DNA of 64,000 nt from Hemileia vastatrix (GCA_030280995.1 JASXTE010000018.1:372001-436000); one strand, 5' to 3'. Shown: positions 33,544 to 45,652, numbered from the stretch's first letter. Notes: a model not told the origin generated them from the letters alone. Made by a program: numbers and translations.

Positions 33544-33566
33544 TAGTTTATCCTCATTTCAGAGGA
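33544..33566 (-). other. Stem-loop directly after the N1 gag stop
   Basis: Element-sense TTCCTC-TGAAAT-GAGGA + TAAACTA, one base after the TGA at 33568-33570. Another copy is at 33244-33266 (CCTC...GAGG stem). Confidence 0.65.
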
Positions 33567-33567
33567 A

Positions 33568-34950
33568 TCAGATTCTTGAAATCCCAAGGTTGAAACCAAT
33601 AAGTTTGCCCCTAGGGCTTGAGCCCCCTAAGCTCCTCTTCCAATTCTGATATCCCAAAATCAGACCTCCAAAAAAATCTTCCATCCTCCTCCATACACTG
33701 AGTCTTCCATAGTTCACATCACCAGAATCAATAAATTCTCCACCCTGTGAAACATCTGGAACCTCCACCACCTCTTTAAAATCAACCTCCATACCAGTGA
33801 CATCCAAAACATCACAATGTTCCTCTTCCCTATAGGAATCTTGCTTAGAATCTGCAAAATCCTCCAGAATAACATCCATAACATTAAAATAAAAATCCTC
33901 CTCCAAGAAGAGACCTTCTGATCTTGAGGGAAACCCCTGAAAATAATGTTCCTCTATGAGAAAATGATCCAAGACAGAATCCATCTGTCCATCCAAAAAC
34001 TCAACTGATAAATCCTCCTCCAATAAGCCATAATCTGTACTTGAGACAGAAAAATAATCATCAATCAACAACCATTCATCCACCACAGATTCCTTCTAAA
34101 TGTCCCAAAATCCTTCTTCATGACCAGACAAGTCCTCCTTCCCACATAATTTACCCAACCTTTAGGAAATACACTCATCCTCCAGTGTGTACATTTCCAA
34201 AACATCCAGTGAAGCACATTCCTGAGATCCCATGGCATCCTTTGGAAAAGAAAAATAATTTTCAAAAACATCATCAGAGTCCCCATCTTCCAAAATTGAT
34301 GGCTCCAACACCTCCCTAGAAACTGATTTTTCCACCACAGTCTCCTGAACCTCTCCATCAAACAGGATTTCATCTACAGATTCCACATCCCTATCGATCA
34401 TACCATCCAAATATCCCAAAATAACCTCCTTCAGAATAGCCATACCAGGAATCCTATTTTCCCCATTTGGAAGAGTCTTCATCAAGTCAGACTTGAAAAG
34501 AATATTCATAACCTCCACCTTTACATACCTACACATGGCACTCCAAAATATATACTTGGCTGCATCTTCATGTGGTAATATATCATTATATACCAGATAA
34601 TCCAGAGCCTCCTCAAACTCCTCCATAAATTCCCCATACTGAGAAAGAGAAGTTACACCACCTTTCAATTCCCAATTCCTAGCAATCCCATGAAGGTCCA
34701 CCATTGAGAAAGTAGTAGGCCACCTTTTAACCATTTCAATCTTCAACTTTCCCCAGTCCTGACTCCTATATCATGCCATGCCAGAAACTTCCTTCTCCAC
34801 CTCCCTAGTACCAATGAAAAAGATTACTTGCCTAACCATGTCCAACAGTGAGGCCCCATCAATCTCAGCAGCAACCTCAAACCTAGCCAAAGACCCCTTT
34901 TCATCATCCCCTAAAAACCTTGAACCATCATAAGACTGAATCCTAACCAT
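33568..34950 (-). pseudogene. gag: N1 gag-like gene with acidic C-terminal extension
   Basis: Begins MVRIQS-DGSRFLG at 34950. N-terminal half aligns with E4 Gag: FEVAAEIDGASLLDMVRQVIFF, REVEKEVSGMA, MVDLHGIARNWELKGGVTSL, FKSDLMKTLPNGENRIPG, AILKEV. No zinc knuckle follows; instead a strongly acidic tail (EDGDSDD, LLEEDLSVEFLDGQ, VILEDFADSKQD) ending GISRI-stop. Stops at about 34783 (TGA in GMA-stop-YRS), about 34160 and 34085. The fold suggests a capsid that could be packaged with an autonomous partner; the role of the acidic tail is unknown. N2 is homologous throughout. Confidence 0.78.
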
Positions 34951-35168
34951 CCTAGCTATTCCAAGTTACAGCCTCCAATCTCTACCAAAGATAGCCAATG
35001 TCCCCTCCAAGAGCCTTAGAGACCTAAGAGGGACCAAAACAAACAGAAAAGAAGACCCCTAGAACAATCGCAAAGAGATATAGCACCAAATTCAAAATAC
35101 ACCAAAGGAGATCCACCAAAGAGAGAAGCCTAGATCAACAGAGATTCCAAAAAGCCAACAGATTTGTA

Positions 35169-35185
35169 CCCCACGTTGGGCGCCA
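35169..35185 (-). other. N1 primer binding site (tRNA-Lys type)
   Basis: Element-sense TGGCGCCCAACGTGGGG, four bases inside the 5' LTR. This is the classical tRNA-Lys(1,2) primer sequence of retroelements. Confidence 0.82.
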
Positions 35186-35189
35186 GAAA

Positions 35190-36099
35190 TGTAGAAAATC
35201 CTATAGTACTAGCTATAGGCCTTGACCAAGGGAGTTGGAGTAAAACCAGAAAGAATAACCCCTGTCCCTTTAGAAAAAACAAGTGAGTTTTACCTGTTGC
35301 AGCAAATTGGAGATCTGTTTGCTAGACCCTCTAATTAAACACTCTTGACCCCTTTAAAAGTTAAGATAATAGTCCCAGAAAGACTACCAGAAAGAGTTTA
35401 AATGAACAGTAATATATTCCAACAAAACACAATCAAATGAGACAGTGAGGAACAGAGAGGTGATGAGATAAAGAGATAAGATGATTCCCCTAAAAATCTT
35501 CCCACACACACATCATACAGCCAGTGCACAGACCACCCTGACCAATTCCCCACCCAAAATCCAGCCAAATTGAATAAAAACCCTCCAGAAGCGCTCCCCA
35601 ACCTTCTAAAACAGAGGCGTGCGGGCCGCCTGATATTGGAGGTGCCACCTAGGGGCGGGCGGGCCGCTTCTAGGCCCTAAAACACCCATACAACCAATAA
35701 AAACCCTAAAAACACTAAAAACCCATAACTTCACTAATAAACAAGATAAACACACATAAGACATACCAAAATGAAAAGAAAATAAAGGAAAATAAGCTAA
35801 GACATAATAATTGACCCTAGATTAAGCCTACATAAGCACCACTAAGCAATAAACATCCAATAAATACCAATAATAACACCATATCTACCCTATAAAACAA
35901 GGTAACCACCCATAAGGGATACCAAAATGAAGAGAAAAGAAAGGAAATTAAGCTGAGAAATGATACATGACCCTAGCTTAAGCCTCCATAAACACTACTA
36001 ACTATCACCTAAAGATGAAAAAAAACACTAATAACACCCTACATACCAAATACCCCCAAATATGCACTCCAAAGGCCTACCCAGGTTTGGATCACCACA
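35190..36099 (-). repeat. N1 5' LTR
   Basis: TGTAGAAAATCCTATAG...GTTTGGATCACCACA on the plus strand, about 910 bp, matching 30284-31152. Contains the GC-rich island at about 35615-35680. Confidence 0.9.
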
Positions 36100-37105
36100 A
36101 CGTGTCCTTCTTTCATATGAACCACATCTAAGCTGATCCTTTCAATGATAGTATCTTCACCTGTTGCTTTTCCCTTTTTTTAGGGCTTTCTGTAACTTCT
36201 GTGCTGAAATTCTGGACAAGATTAGACCCAATCCTTGCCCTCTGCTTTCATATTAGGCCACCAGAATTGTTCCTTAATTCTCCTATAAGTCTCATCCTGT
36301 CCCCTATGTCACAATATTTTGTATAATTTTCTAAGAATCTTCTCTTTTCTACCTGTATCTGATATAACCTATTGTGGTTTAGAAGAGTGTTCTCTCCATA
36401 ACCTTCCATTCTTAATAAAATAATCTTTAGTGAAATCCCCTATCTGGCACCAAGTTTCTTCATCAAAGTCTCTGGTTTACTATCAACTTCTAGATATGCT
36501 TTCTGCCAGTCTTCTTGCTTTGCTGAATCTTTGATTAAATCTCTGCCTTCTGACTGCGTATTAATTTCACAACCACTGCTCAATTCATCCTCTTCTTCTG
36601 AATCCAAAATTACTTCATCTAGTGCTCCTCTTGTTATCATGTTAGCTTTTACATTCCATTCTTGCACTTTTATCTTCTCATGATAATCTCTGTCATGATT
36701 ATCTTTCCTAAATTATCATAGTTTTACCTCATTGCGGACACCGCTTGGTGATAGATTATTGTCTTCCCAGATTCTTGTCATTAGTTTTATGTCTTTGCAG
36801 ACATTTCTATTCCTAAACCTTTGATAAAAATAGTTTATTCCGTTTATCCACTTTTTATCTAATCATTTGCACCAAAGATAGTGCATCAAACTGCAACTCA
36901 AAGTGTTGCCCCCAACGCATCCATTGCAACTTCTTTAAAATCTTTGAAACCCTACACAACTCTAAATTGATAGTACCTACACTCTACCTTTGTAGAAGTC
37001 ATTTACTCATAAAGGACAGGCCTATCACTTCCTTCCTTGTCCTCCTTCATTAAAACTGGGCCTAGTGCAGACATACTTGAATCTACCCTTATATTAATCT
37101 TTCCA
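36100..37105 (-). pseudogene. pol: E3 pol: integrase N-terminus, spacer and RNase H
   Basis: Integrase zinc region and spacer, then an acidic spacer (ALDEVILDSEEEDELSSGCEI) and RNase H remnants ending at the MITE (about 36870-37105, e.g. RPVLYE, HFELQFDAL). Many stops. A stem-loop with stem ATGTC/GACAT lies at 36782-36804 and another at about 36717, in the same spacer position as the pair in E2. Confidence 0.7.
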
Positions 37106-37344
37106 CACTACGCAATATAGGGGGTGGACTTGCTAGCAAGTCCCCAACCTGAACTCAGACTGAACTCATACTATACTCATACTGAACTCTACTTGAAGAT
37201 CCACCTAAAACTGTTCTTCTGAGTTGTGTTCATCCCTAATTGTATGGTTCCTTTGTCAATAGCTCAATTTTTGTTCAATCTGTGGTGAATTTGAGTCCAA
37301 GGTTGCCAACTTGCTAACAAGTCCTCCCCCCGTATTGCACAGTG
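37106..37344. mobile_element. CACTA-like MITE, 239 bp
   Basis: Ends CACTACGCAATA and (inverted) CACTGTGCAATA, flanked by a 3-bp duplication CCA (37103-37105 and 37345-37347). Subterminal palindrome GGACTTGCTAGCAAGTCC near the left end and a degraded version near the right. No coding capacity. The empty site is preserved in E2 and E5 RNase H. Confidence 0.8.
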
Positions 37345-38082
37345 CCAGTGCCTGGCCTATATTCCAGTTTCTTTAAAAGAATATCTTTTCCTATAATCCT
37401 TTTTAACAATTCAAAGGACTCTTCAAATTCCTCTGTCAAATCCCACACAACATCATTTCTTGTCAAGCGCCTCAACAAAGAAGATAACAAGGCAAATTCA
37501 AAAGTAAAAATCCTCACATATGTACAAATATCTTAAAACCCTCTAACTTCCCTAGCAGTTCTTGGTCTTGGCAACGTAAGTACCTTGTTTTTCTGTTTTT
37601 CTGCAAAGATGCTTCCCTTTCTAAACTCAACATGACCAAAAATATCTAGCTCTGGTACACAACATGAAAATTTTGACCCAGAGACTGTCAAACCAGCCTC
37701 CTGTATTCTAAAAATTACCCTTTCAAGTGTAATTGCATATTCTCAAATAAACCTCCTAATTTTTGGGTTCTCCTCTAGAACCTCCCCTTCATAATCAGAA
37801 AAGGTTTCTTTTATACAACTGTCATCAATGAAAGTTCCTACATATTTCAGAATTTCATCCTGCAATATCTACACCATCTGGGCCTGATACATGGCCACTG
37901 AGTTTTTAGTGCCCTGTTGTAACCTTGTTAGCCTGAAGTGCCTCAACGGTGTTTCAAACATAGTTATAGCTCTCAACAACATATCTAACTTGACTTCATT
38001 GTATCCTTCCATTATATGCATATCCTGAAAAATATTCCACAAATTCCTCTGGTTTTGGTGGAAATCCTGCATCCTTAAATAT
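37345..38082 (-). pseudogene. pol: E3 pol: RT palm/thumb and RNase H start
   Basis: From 38082 down: PKPEEFVEYF-like fragment, EGYNEVKLDM, FETPLRHFRLTRLQQGTKNSVAMYQAQMV, a YxDD region in another frame, EYAITLERVIF-like text, then LLSSLLRRLTRNDVVWDLTEEFEESFELLKRIIGKDIL. LPQG reads LQQG. Heavily frameshifted; no active polymerase. Confidence 0.75.
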
Positions 38083-39185
38083 TGTAGACAATCCTATAGT
38101 ACTAGCTATAGGCCTTGACTAAGGGAGTTGGAGTAAAAATGGAGCGAAAAACACCTGTCCCTTTGAGAAATACCAGGTGAGATTTATTTGCTACAGCAAA
38201 TTAGAGACTTTTACTATACCCCTTCCAACACACTTCTTGACTTCTTAAAAAGTCAAGACAGTAGCCAATAGCAGACGACTGAGAACCAAAGAAACAGAAA
38301 CCTGAAATGCAGAAAGATCCACACCAGAAAAACACAACACTGTGCACTTGTTGCACAGAAAACAGCAATAATACTTGATGCAGGCTGAAAAGCTACACCA
38401 GAGAAAACAGTTGCCAAAGTTGAGTTAAATGAAGAGCTAAACTTGCAACAAACACAGCCAATTGTGGCCAAAAAACAGTGAAAACTGAGTGAGAAACAAT
38501 TATATAACTACCAGATGGCTGTCTGATAATTAAAGTTTACCCAAAATGTCTTATTCAGTATGTACACACAGACCACCCTCTAAAAAAATCCATGCACAGC
38601 AACGAATCTGGTGCTTTTGACAGCCAAATTGAATAAAAACCCTCTAAAAACGCTCCCCATCCTTCTATAACCAAGGCCGGCGGGCCTCCCAACGTCAGGA
38701 GCCCCACCTAGAAGCAGCCAGACTTCCCTGAAGCCAGAAAACTGCCAAAAACCTCCAATAAAGCCCAAAATACTTTGAAAAATCAACCACGACTACTAAA
38801 ACCCTTAAAACACAAAATTAAGCTATGAAAACATTGTGAAATAAAGTATAGAGCCAAATTAGCTCTACTTAATGGTACTAAGCACTTAACCCTAAGACTA
38901 AAGGTTAGCACGTAAAACATGAAAAACAAAATCAAACAGCTATCTTTCAGAAATGAAAAATGAGGAAATGACCTCTTAAAACTTAAAAGATTAAAAATGT
39001 CAGCAAGACACAAAATATAGAGAAAAACCGGGGCTATCTAATGGTAGTACCCATGTACCCATAGTCCCAATATTCACTGAATAAAACCAAAATAACACAT
39101 AATTATTTAACCAATGCCAATTAAGACATACAAAAACAATGCCAAACAGACCAGAAAATTCCTCTTCAAATTTTGGAAGACCACA
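38083..39185 (-). repeat. Solo LTR of the E1/E4 family in E3 RT
   Basis: TGTAGACAATCCTATAG...TTTGGAAGACCACA, about 1.1 kb, no internal sequence. The interrupted RT resumes on both sides at the position corresponding to E2 14670-14690. The four-base flanks (ATAT, CCAT) are position-consistent with a 4-bp duplication that has diverged. Confidence 0.87.
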
Positions 39186-40194
39186 CCATTACCTTGTTTA
39201 TCTCTCTCAAATCATGAAAAACTCTTAACTTGCCATTATGCTTGACAACACAAAACACTGGACTTGAGTAGCTTGACATTGACCTTTCATACCACCCAGA
39301 CCTTTACCTTTCCCTAATCAATTCCATTTATCCCTCTCTTATTGCTGCTAGTATAGGAAATACTTTCTTTTGCCATGGCGCATGAGGTATAACTGGAAAA
39401 ATATAAGGTTTCCCAAAAGAGCACTTTAATAAACCTCTTTCCTCTTCTGAAAATGCAATAGCTTTTCCCTAAGCACCTAAACATGAAATAATACTTTCTT
39501 TTCCTCTTGCAAAAACCAATATTCCAGTCCAAAATTAACCATCTGACTTATTTCTAGATTTATCCTACTTTTAGGTGTAAATTCCAGTGGAAACTTTGTT
39601 GAAGGTGTATCATAAGGATTTCTTGATAGCCCTAGCCTCTGCAAAGGAGGGTTCAACTCTGGAATTTGTACATTTACTGGTTTAACCTTAACTGCTACTA
39701 GTTTATACTTTGATGCTAGACAGCGCCAACTGCTGCCTTTGTTACTTAATATTAGACCTTTTCTAATGAAACTCTGAGTTTTACCTGCATCATATTTTTG
39801 TCTTTTCTTTTAATATAAGCATAAAAAAATCTATAATCAAAGAGATTATAAATTCCAGGAAAAATTCATTCTATAGTAGTATTAGCAAGTCACATGTGAA
39901 GCCCCACTTTACATATCCCTTCTTGGACTGACTGATCACTATCCAGGCTCTCTTACACTGGGAGATAGTAATATCTAGTAGAACCAGCCCCTAATAGAAA
40001 GATTGGTGCCACCCTGGCAGATGCCCATTCTCCTCCTCATAGAACCCTCCTTCCTTCTCTAAACTCACAGATCCGAAATTCCTGGTTTCCCAGCCACCAT
40101 CCTTAGGTGCTACTAAAACCACTGTTACTGGAATACCATCATACCCCATAATCATATTTCCTGCAGTTTTATTCAAACAATAATATATTGTTGC
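39186..40194 (-). pseudogene. pol: E3 pol: RT N-terminus, linker and protease C-terminus
   Basis: RT lead-in and fingers (KPVNVQIPELNPPLQ-like, SSPVFCVVKHNGKLRVF-like), linker, then NKTAGNMIMGYDGIPVTVVLVAPKDGGWET, which matches the E2 protease tail. Interrupted on the left by the solo LTR and on the right by the inverted one. Confidence 0.75.
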
Positions 40195-41262
40195 TCTGGT
40201 ATTCCAACATTGGAAGAGGCCTTTGTTGGTCTGTTTTGGTGTTGTTTTAGTATGCCTTAATTGGCATTGGTTAAATAATGGGGTGTTTTTCTAGTTTTAT
40301 TCAGTGAATATTGGGACTACAGGTATGTGGGTACTACCATTAGATAGCCCTGGGTTTTCTCTATATTTTATTTCCTCAAGTCATTTCTCATATTCTAAGT
40401 TTTAAGGGGTCATTTCCTCATTTTTCATTTCTAAATGAATGCTGTTTAATTTGGTTTTTCGTATTTTAGGGGCTAACCTTAAGTCTTAGTGCTAAGTGCT
40501 TAGTACCATTAGGTAGAGCTAATTTGGATCTATATTTTATTTAACAATGTTTTCATAGTTTAATTTTCTGTTTTAAGGGTTTTAGTGGTTGTGGTGGATT
40601 TTTCTAAGTATTTTGGGCTTTTTTGGAGGTTTTTGGTGGTTTTCTGGCTTCAGGGTGGTCTGGCAACCTCAATGTTTGACGGACCAACATCCTTGGTTTT
40701 AGAAAGCTGAAAAGGTTTTCTAGAGGTTTTTTATGCAATTTGGCTGTCAAAAGTGCCAAATTCGTTGGTGTGCATGGGCTTTTAGATAGTGGTCTGTGTG
40801 TACATACTGAATAAGACAGTTTGGGGAAGCTTTAATTAGCATAAAACCATCTGGAGGTGATATTATTGTTCTCACTCAGTTTTCACTGGTTTTTGGCCAC
40901 AATTGGCTGTGTTTGTTGCAAGTTTAGTTCTTCATTTAACTCAACTTTGGCAACTGGTTTCTCTGGTGTAGCTTTGCAACCTGCATCAAGTATTATTGCT
41001 GTTTTCTGTGCAACAAGTGCACAGTGTTTTGTTTTTCTGGTGTGGATCTTTCTGAATTTCAGTTTTCAGGTTCTTTGGTTCTCAGTGGTCTGCTATTGGC
41101 TACTGTCTTGAATTTCTAAGCAGTCAATAAGTGTGTTGGAAGGGGTATTGTAACAGTCTCTTATTTTCTGTAGAAAATAAATCTCACCTGGTATTTCTCA
41201 AAGGGACAGGGGTTTTTCTCTCCATTTTTACTCCAACTCCCTGAACTATAGGATTGTCTAAA
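40195..41262 (+). repeat. Solo LTR of the E1/E4 family, opposite orientation
   Basis: Plus orientation, about 1,068 bp. First dinucleotide mutated to TC, end reads GTCTAAA instead of TCTACA. It splits the E3 protease; E2 supplies the empty site at about 15705-15725. With 38083-39185 it forms a long inverted pair about 1 kb apart. Confidence 0.85.
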
Positions 41263-41840
41263 TCTCTGAATAATCCATCAAAAAAGGTGTTCCCAAAACT
41301 GGTTTACCACACCCATAGGAACATAAAAGTGTAGATCTCTTGACGCTCCTGAAACTTGTGTCTTTACATATTCAGATACCCCTATAACTGGTAACCTACT
41401 TCCTCCAATATCTGCAATGGTTCCTTTTCCATCTTTTACTGGCAAACCTAAATCCACAGAGTCCTCCTCTGAGACTATTTTAATCTTAGAACCAGTGTAT
41501 AGCAAACCTCTGATCTGCTTCACATCAATATTAACCATTAAGTATCCTAATGGCCCTTCATAATGTGGTACCCTTGCAAGTCCCACAGTTGTTTGAAATG
41601 AATGTTCCACCATGTAATAATCAACACAATTTGCAACTCTTTGCTTCCTGCATTTATCTACTAAGCCATTTTCTACATCTGGAGTGAATGCCGTTAACAC
41701 CCCCAAGGAACTGAAACTCTTGTTTTAAGACATTCTGAAATTAATTCTTCAGCTGCTTTAGGATATTCCGCATGAACTGAGTGCTGCATTCCCCATTTTG
41801 GTTAAGTGGCTGTTGCTCTGGCTTTAGCCCTACCTGGCGG
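41263..41840 (-). pseudogene. pol: E3 protease, active site lost
   Basis: Homologue of the E2 protease: MGVLTAFTPDVENGLVDKCRKQR, HYEGPLGYLMVNIDVKQIRGLLYTGSKIKIVS, GGSRLPVIGVSEYV, HFYVPMGVV. The catalytic Asp-Thr-Gly reads Tyr-Thr-Gly, so it is inactive even where the frame is open. Confidence 0.82.
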
Positions 41841-42898
41841 TGTGGTAATTAAAAGTTCAGTATGGCACCCGAGTTTATTATAAAGTTTTTTTGGTGAATG
41901 ATTATTGAGGTTGGAAAGTACAATCTTATTTTAAAATGCATATTAATTAAAATAAGTATTAAAAATGGTTAAAAAGGGTTGATTTTATGGGTTAAGATTC
42001 AAGAAATATTTACCATGCAGGAAATGCAAGTATAGGTCTAAAGCTGCATGAAAATTTAATTCAGGAGTCTCAAGAGCCTTTGTGAATTTTTCTGGAATTT
42101 TCACAATTTTTCTACTTTTTTTAATAATTTTATAAAGTATTTTTGATTATTTTTGATTTTTCATAATTTACCTAACTTTGATAGTTTATTACTAGTTTAA
42201 TAGAGCTGTGAAAGATACAAAAAGCAGAATGAAATATAAAGGAGATTTAGCTCTATCATCTTTAATTTTTCTAGATTTCTTATCAATAATTTAAAGGTTT
42301 TAATTGAGTCCGGAAGTCCATACAAGCTCCAGACAAGCTCTGTAATTTTGCGGTTAGGGAAAGTAGGGAGACTCAAAATTAGACAATATCTAAGAACTTG
42401 TATCATACAACAACCAAGAACCAAAAACCAACAATGCATATATAAAAATAAATAAAATTAATTTTCATAAAAAATTATCAACTTGTAATACCCTTATAAA
42501 TATAACACTTTTACATAACAATATATTAAATTAACTCATCATCATTAATAATAACTTATAGGGTACCATGTTTTAGGTCTTATCACTAGGGATCAGATTA
42601 TAACAACTAAATCTCATAAAAATAAAGGCTTGATAAAGCTATATTATTCAATCATTTATATAACTTTTCTAAAAACAGCTTTACTGTTGTGTTTTTCAAC
42701 CTCATTATATAGAAAATAGATTCTACATCTCATCAATTTTAATAAAAAATATTTTATTAGTCATTTTCTCTTCAATTAGAGGTTATAGCTTAGATAATTA
42801 TGACCTCCTTATTTACTTAAATTGACAGGGGTTTCTTTGGTTTATCTAACTCCCTTGGATTCCGCTTACAGCAAGGTGACTGTAAGAGTCTTTCTACA
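41841..42898 (+). repeat. Solo LTR of another family in E3 gag-protease
   Basis: Begins TGTGGTAATTAAAAG and ends GAGTCTTTCTACA; about 1,058 bp of AT-rich sequence with no gene. The last 70 bases (GACAGGGGTTTC, AACTCCCTTGG) resemble the U5 end of the E1/E4 LTR. E3 coding sequence resumes on both sides. Orientation is inferred from the TGTGG start and U5-like end. Confidence 0.72.
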
Positions 42899-44106
42899 GA
42901 AGATTCTTTGAAGTATTGTGCTTCACTCCAGGCATCCCTTCTGCCGGTAATTCTCTTTTCTGAGCTACCTCTGGCTCCTCTAGCAGTTGTTCTTCAATTT
43001 TCTGATCCATATAATAATCCATTTTATTTGCAGATTCATCTTCAATTTCTTCATCCTCAAGTGGTACTGGTGTATTCTCTCTCATATTGCACCCTACCTC
43101 TTCAAGGTCTTCTGGATTTGCATACTTGGAGCCAGCCTTTCTTTTCCTTATAACAATTGGTGGAGCCGTCTTATGTTTTTCTGCAAAATCTCCAACTGCA
43201 CTTTAGTGAGTGGCATTGAAACCACCCCCTCTTTGACCTTAAAATCCAATACATCACAAGTAACTGCAAAATTTACTGACTTTGAGTTTTCATCTGTGGG
43301 CTCCTTGCCCTTACTATACTTGACCTCCATAGTTTTCTTGTTTATATGATCAATTACCTTGGCTCGCATCCATTGATCCTTATCCATAACAAGTTTTGTT
43401 CCATCCTCTAACATCAGGGCTGTACCCTCTTCAAAAAAAAATTTATCTTCTTTGTCTTTTTGAAGCGCATTGCACCTCATCCTTGTATGACCTTCTTTAT
43501 TACAGTAATAACATACCATTGAAAAAAAACGCAACAGTTGAGGAGTTAATCTCGGCTTGGTTTTAGCTGCTTCACTCAATTTCTTCACCAACTCTTCAAT
43601 TCTTGCCATCACAGAATTCAAATCCTATAGTGTTGCCTTAGCTTTTGGAGTTGATACTGAGGAAGGTGATCTGGTACTAGGAAGAAACTCTATCACCTGT
43701 GCATCCTCTAAAGAAACCCTAGCTACTTGGTTCTCTACCCAACACAACTTCATTTCTTCTTCCACAGCCATTTCCACTTCCTCCAGCCCAGGATACTTAT
43801 AATCCTGTTGCTCTTTCTAACCAATTTTCCTTCATTATCAAGGTACCTTTTTGCCAAATTTTCAACCTCAGCTGCAAGCATCTCACAAAACCAGGGTAAA
43901 AACACACTAGTATCACTAAAATCTTTGTCACTGACCACATAATCTACTACCTGATCAAATTGTCAAAAATGTTTAAAATCTTTGGGGTCTCTAATACCCC
44001 CTTTTGATTTTGCCTTATTTAGCAAGATATCCAGGTCCTTTATCATATACCTTGTTTACTTAGTAAGTTTAGGCCATCTTTTCAACATTTGTGCTTTTAA
44101 AACCTT
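42899..44106 (-). pseudogene. gag: E3 gag fragment with zinc knuckle
   Basis: FCEMLAAEVENLAKRYLDNEGKLVRK, NSVMARIEELVKKLSEAAK, then an intact C-x2-C-x4-H-x4-C knuckle (CYYCNKEGHTRMRC), LQKDKEDK, DHINKKTMEVK and MRENTPVPLEDEEIEDES. The capsid N-terminus is cut off by E4 at 44106. It shows what the broken knuckle in E2 should look like. Confidence 0.8.
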
Positions 44107-45559
44107 TGTGGTCTTGGAACATTGGCAGAGCCCTTTGTAGGTTTATTTGGTATTGTTTTGGTATGCCTTAAATGGCATTGTTTAAAATATTGGGTGTTTT
44201 TCTGTAATTACGCAGCAAATATTGGGACTACGGGGAAGTGGGTACTACCATTTGATAGCCCCAGTTTTCCTCTATATTTTATGTCTTGTTGACATTTTTT
44301 GTAGTCTAAGTATTTGGGGAATAATTTCTCATTTTTCATTTTAAAAGATTGCTGTTGAATTTTGTTTTTCTTGTTTTATGGGATAACCTTAGGTCCTAGG
44401 GTTAAGTGCTTAGGACCGTTGGAATGAGCTGAATTTTCTCTATATTTCATGTCTAAATGTTGTTATAGTGTAATTATGTGTTTTAAGGGTTTTAGTAGTT
44501 GTAGATGATTTTTCTAAGTATATTGGGTGTTTTTGGTGGTTTTCTGGCTTCAGAGTGGTCAGGCTGCTTCAGGCAGGCTTCCCGACGACGGGCGGACCAC
44601 CTGCCTCAGTGCAAATATTAATACTACCAGGATGTGGGTACCACCATTGGATAGCCCCAGTTTTTATCTATATTTTATGTCTTGTTGACATTTTTTCATA
44701 GTCTAAGTATTTGGGAAATAATTTCTCATTTTTCATTTTAAAAGTTTGCTGTTGAATTTTGTTTTTTGTGCTTTATGGGCTAACCTTAAGTCTTAGGGTT
44801 AAGTGCTTTGAACCGTTGGAATGAGCTGAAGTTTCTCTACATTTCATGTCTCAATGTTGTTATAGCATAATTATGTGTTTTAAGGGTTTTAGTAGTTGTG
44901 GATGATTTTTCTAAGTATTTTGGGTGTTTTTGGTGGTTTTATGGCTTCAGGGTGGTCAGGCCACTTCAGGCGGGCAGACCACCTGCCTCAGTACTAGAGG
45001 GTTTGGAAGCGTTTCTAGGGAGGTTTTATGCAATTTGGCAGTCAGGAAGGCCAAATTTGTGGGTGTGCATGGGCTCTTAGCTAGTAGTCTGTGTGTATAT
45101 AGTGAATAAGACAGTTTGGGGCAACTCTAATTATCATACAACCATCTGGAAGTGATATCCTTGTTCCTCACTCAGTTTTCACTGTTTTCTCGCCACATTT
45201 GGCTGTGTTTGTTGAAAAGTGAGTTCTTCATTTAACTTAACTTAGCAACTGTTTTCTCTGGTATAGTCTTTCAAGCCATATCAAGTATTATTGCTGTCTC
45301 TGGTGTGGATTTGCATCCTACATCAAGTATTATTGCTTTCTCTGGTGTGAAAATTGGTCTGCATTTCAGTTCTGTGGTTTGGTAGTCTGTCTGCAGACTA
45401 ATTTCTTGACTGATCAGGCAGTCAATTGTATTGAAAAAGGGGCTTTTGGTAAACAGGAAGCAATTTACTGTAGCGGTTAAATCACACTTATTTTTCTCTC
45501 TGGTTTTACTCCAACTCCCTTGGTCAAGGCCTGTAGCTAGTACTATAGGATTGTTAACA
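44107..45559 (+). repeat. E4 5' LTR with an internal duplication
   Basis: TGTGGTCTTGGAACATTGG...GGATTGTTAACA. About 390 bases are present twice in tandem (about 44215-44605 and 44608-44995), both ending in the GC-rich island with ACCACCTGCCTCAGT. Without the duplication it would be about 1.06 kb, the usual size of this family. Confidence 0.88.
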
Positions 45560-45563
45560 TTTC

Positions 45564-45580
45564 TGGCGCCCAACATGGGG
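45564..45580 (+). other. E4 primer binding site (tRNA-Lys type)
   Basis: TGGCGCCCAACATGGGG, four bases after the LTR; one change from the N1 site. Confidence 0.83.
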
Positions 45581-45652
45581 TACGGCTCTGCTAGTTCTTT
45601 GGAATCTCTGTTGTCTTTGATTGGCCCTTTCTTGTGATTTTGGACTGGAAGA

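Larger units (their letters stand above)
30284..36099 (-). mobile_element. N1: gag-only non-autonomous LTR element
   Basis: LTRs 30284-31152 and 35190-36099, polypurine tract 31153-31162, primer site 35169-35185, one gag-like gene, no protease, RT or integrase. Internal 3' region carries stem-loop arrays and long hairpins. Inserted in E3 integrase. No exact target duplication remains. N2 (55800-61815) is a second copy with the same layout. Confidence 0.9.
29281..44106 (-). mobile_element. E3: old gypsy copy broken by at least five insertions
   Basis: Minus-strand pieces at 29281-30283, 36100-37105, 37345-38082, 39186-40194, 41263-41840 and 42899-44106 line up in order with E2 (integrase, RNase H, RT, protease, gag). 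Inserts: N1, a CACTA-like MITE, and three solo LTRs. It belongs with the E2/E5 subfamily (GQRAVLPIDL) but shows no trace of genes A and B on its truncated 3' side. The 5' end is cut by E4 at 44106. Confidence 0.88.

Noticed and set aside
37106..37344. Bacterial-type attachment site because of the perfect GCTAGC-centred palindrome
   Set aside because: Terminal inverted repeats and a 3-bp target duplication fit a CACTA-like MITE; nothing prokaryotic is nearby.
41841..42898. A host gene inside E3
   Set aside because: Ends are TG...CA, coding E3 sequence resumes on both sides, and the right end resembles a U5; no coding frame. A solo LTR is simpler.
45564..45580. An animal retrovirus because of the tRNA-Lys-type primer site
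   Set aside because: The same primer is widely used by LTR retrotransposons; there is no env and the polymerase is of fungal gypsy type.
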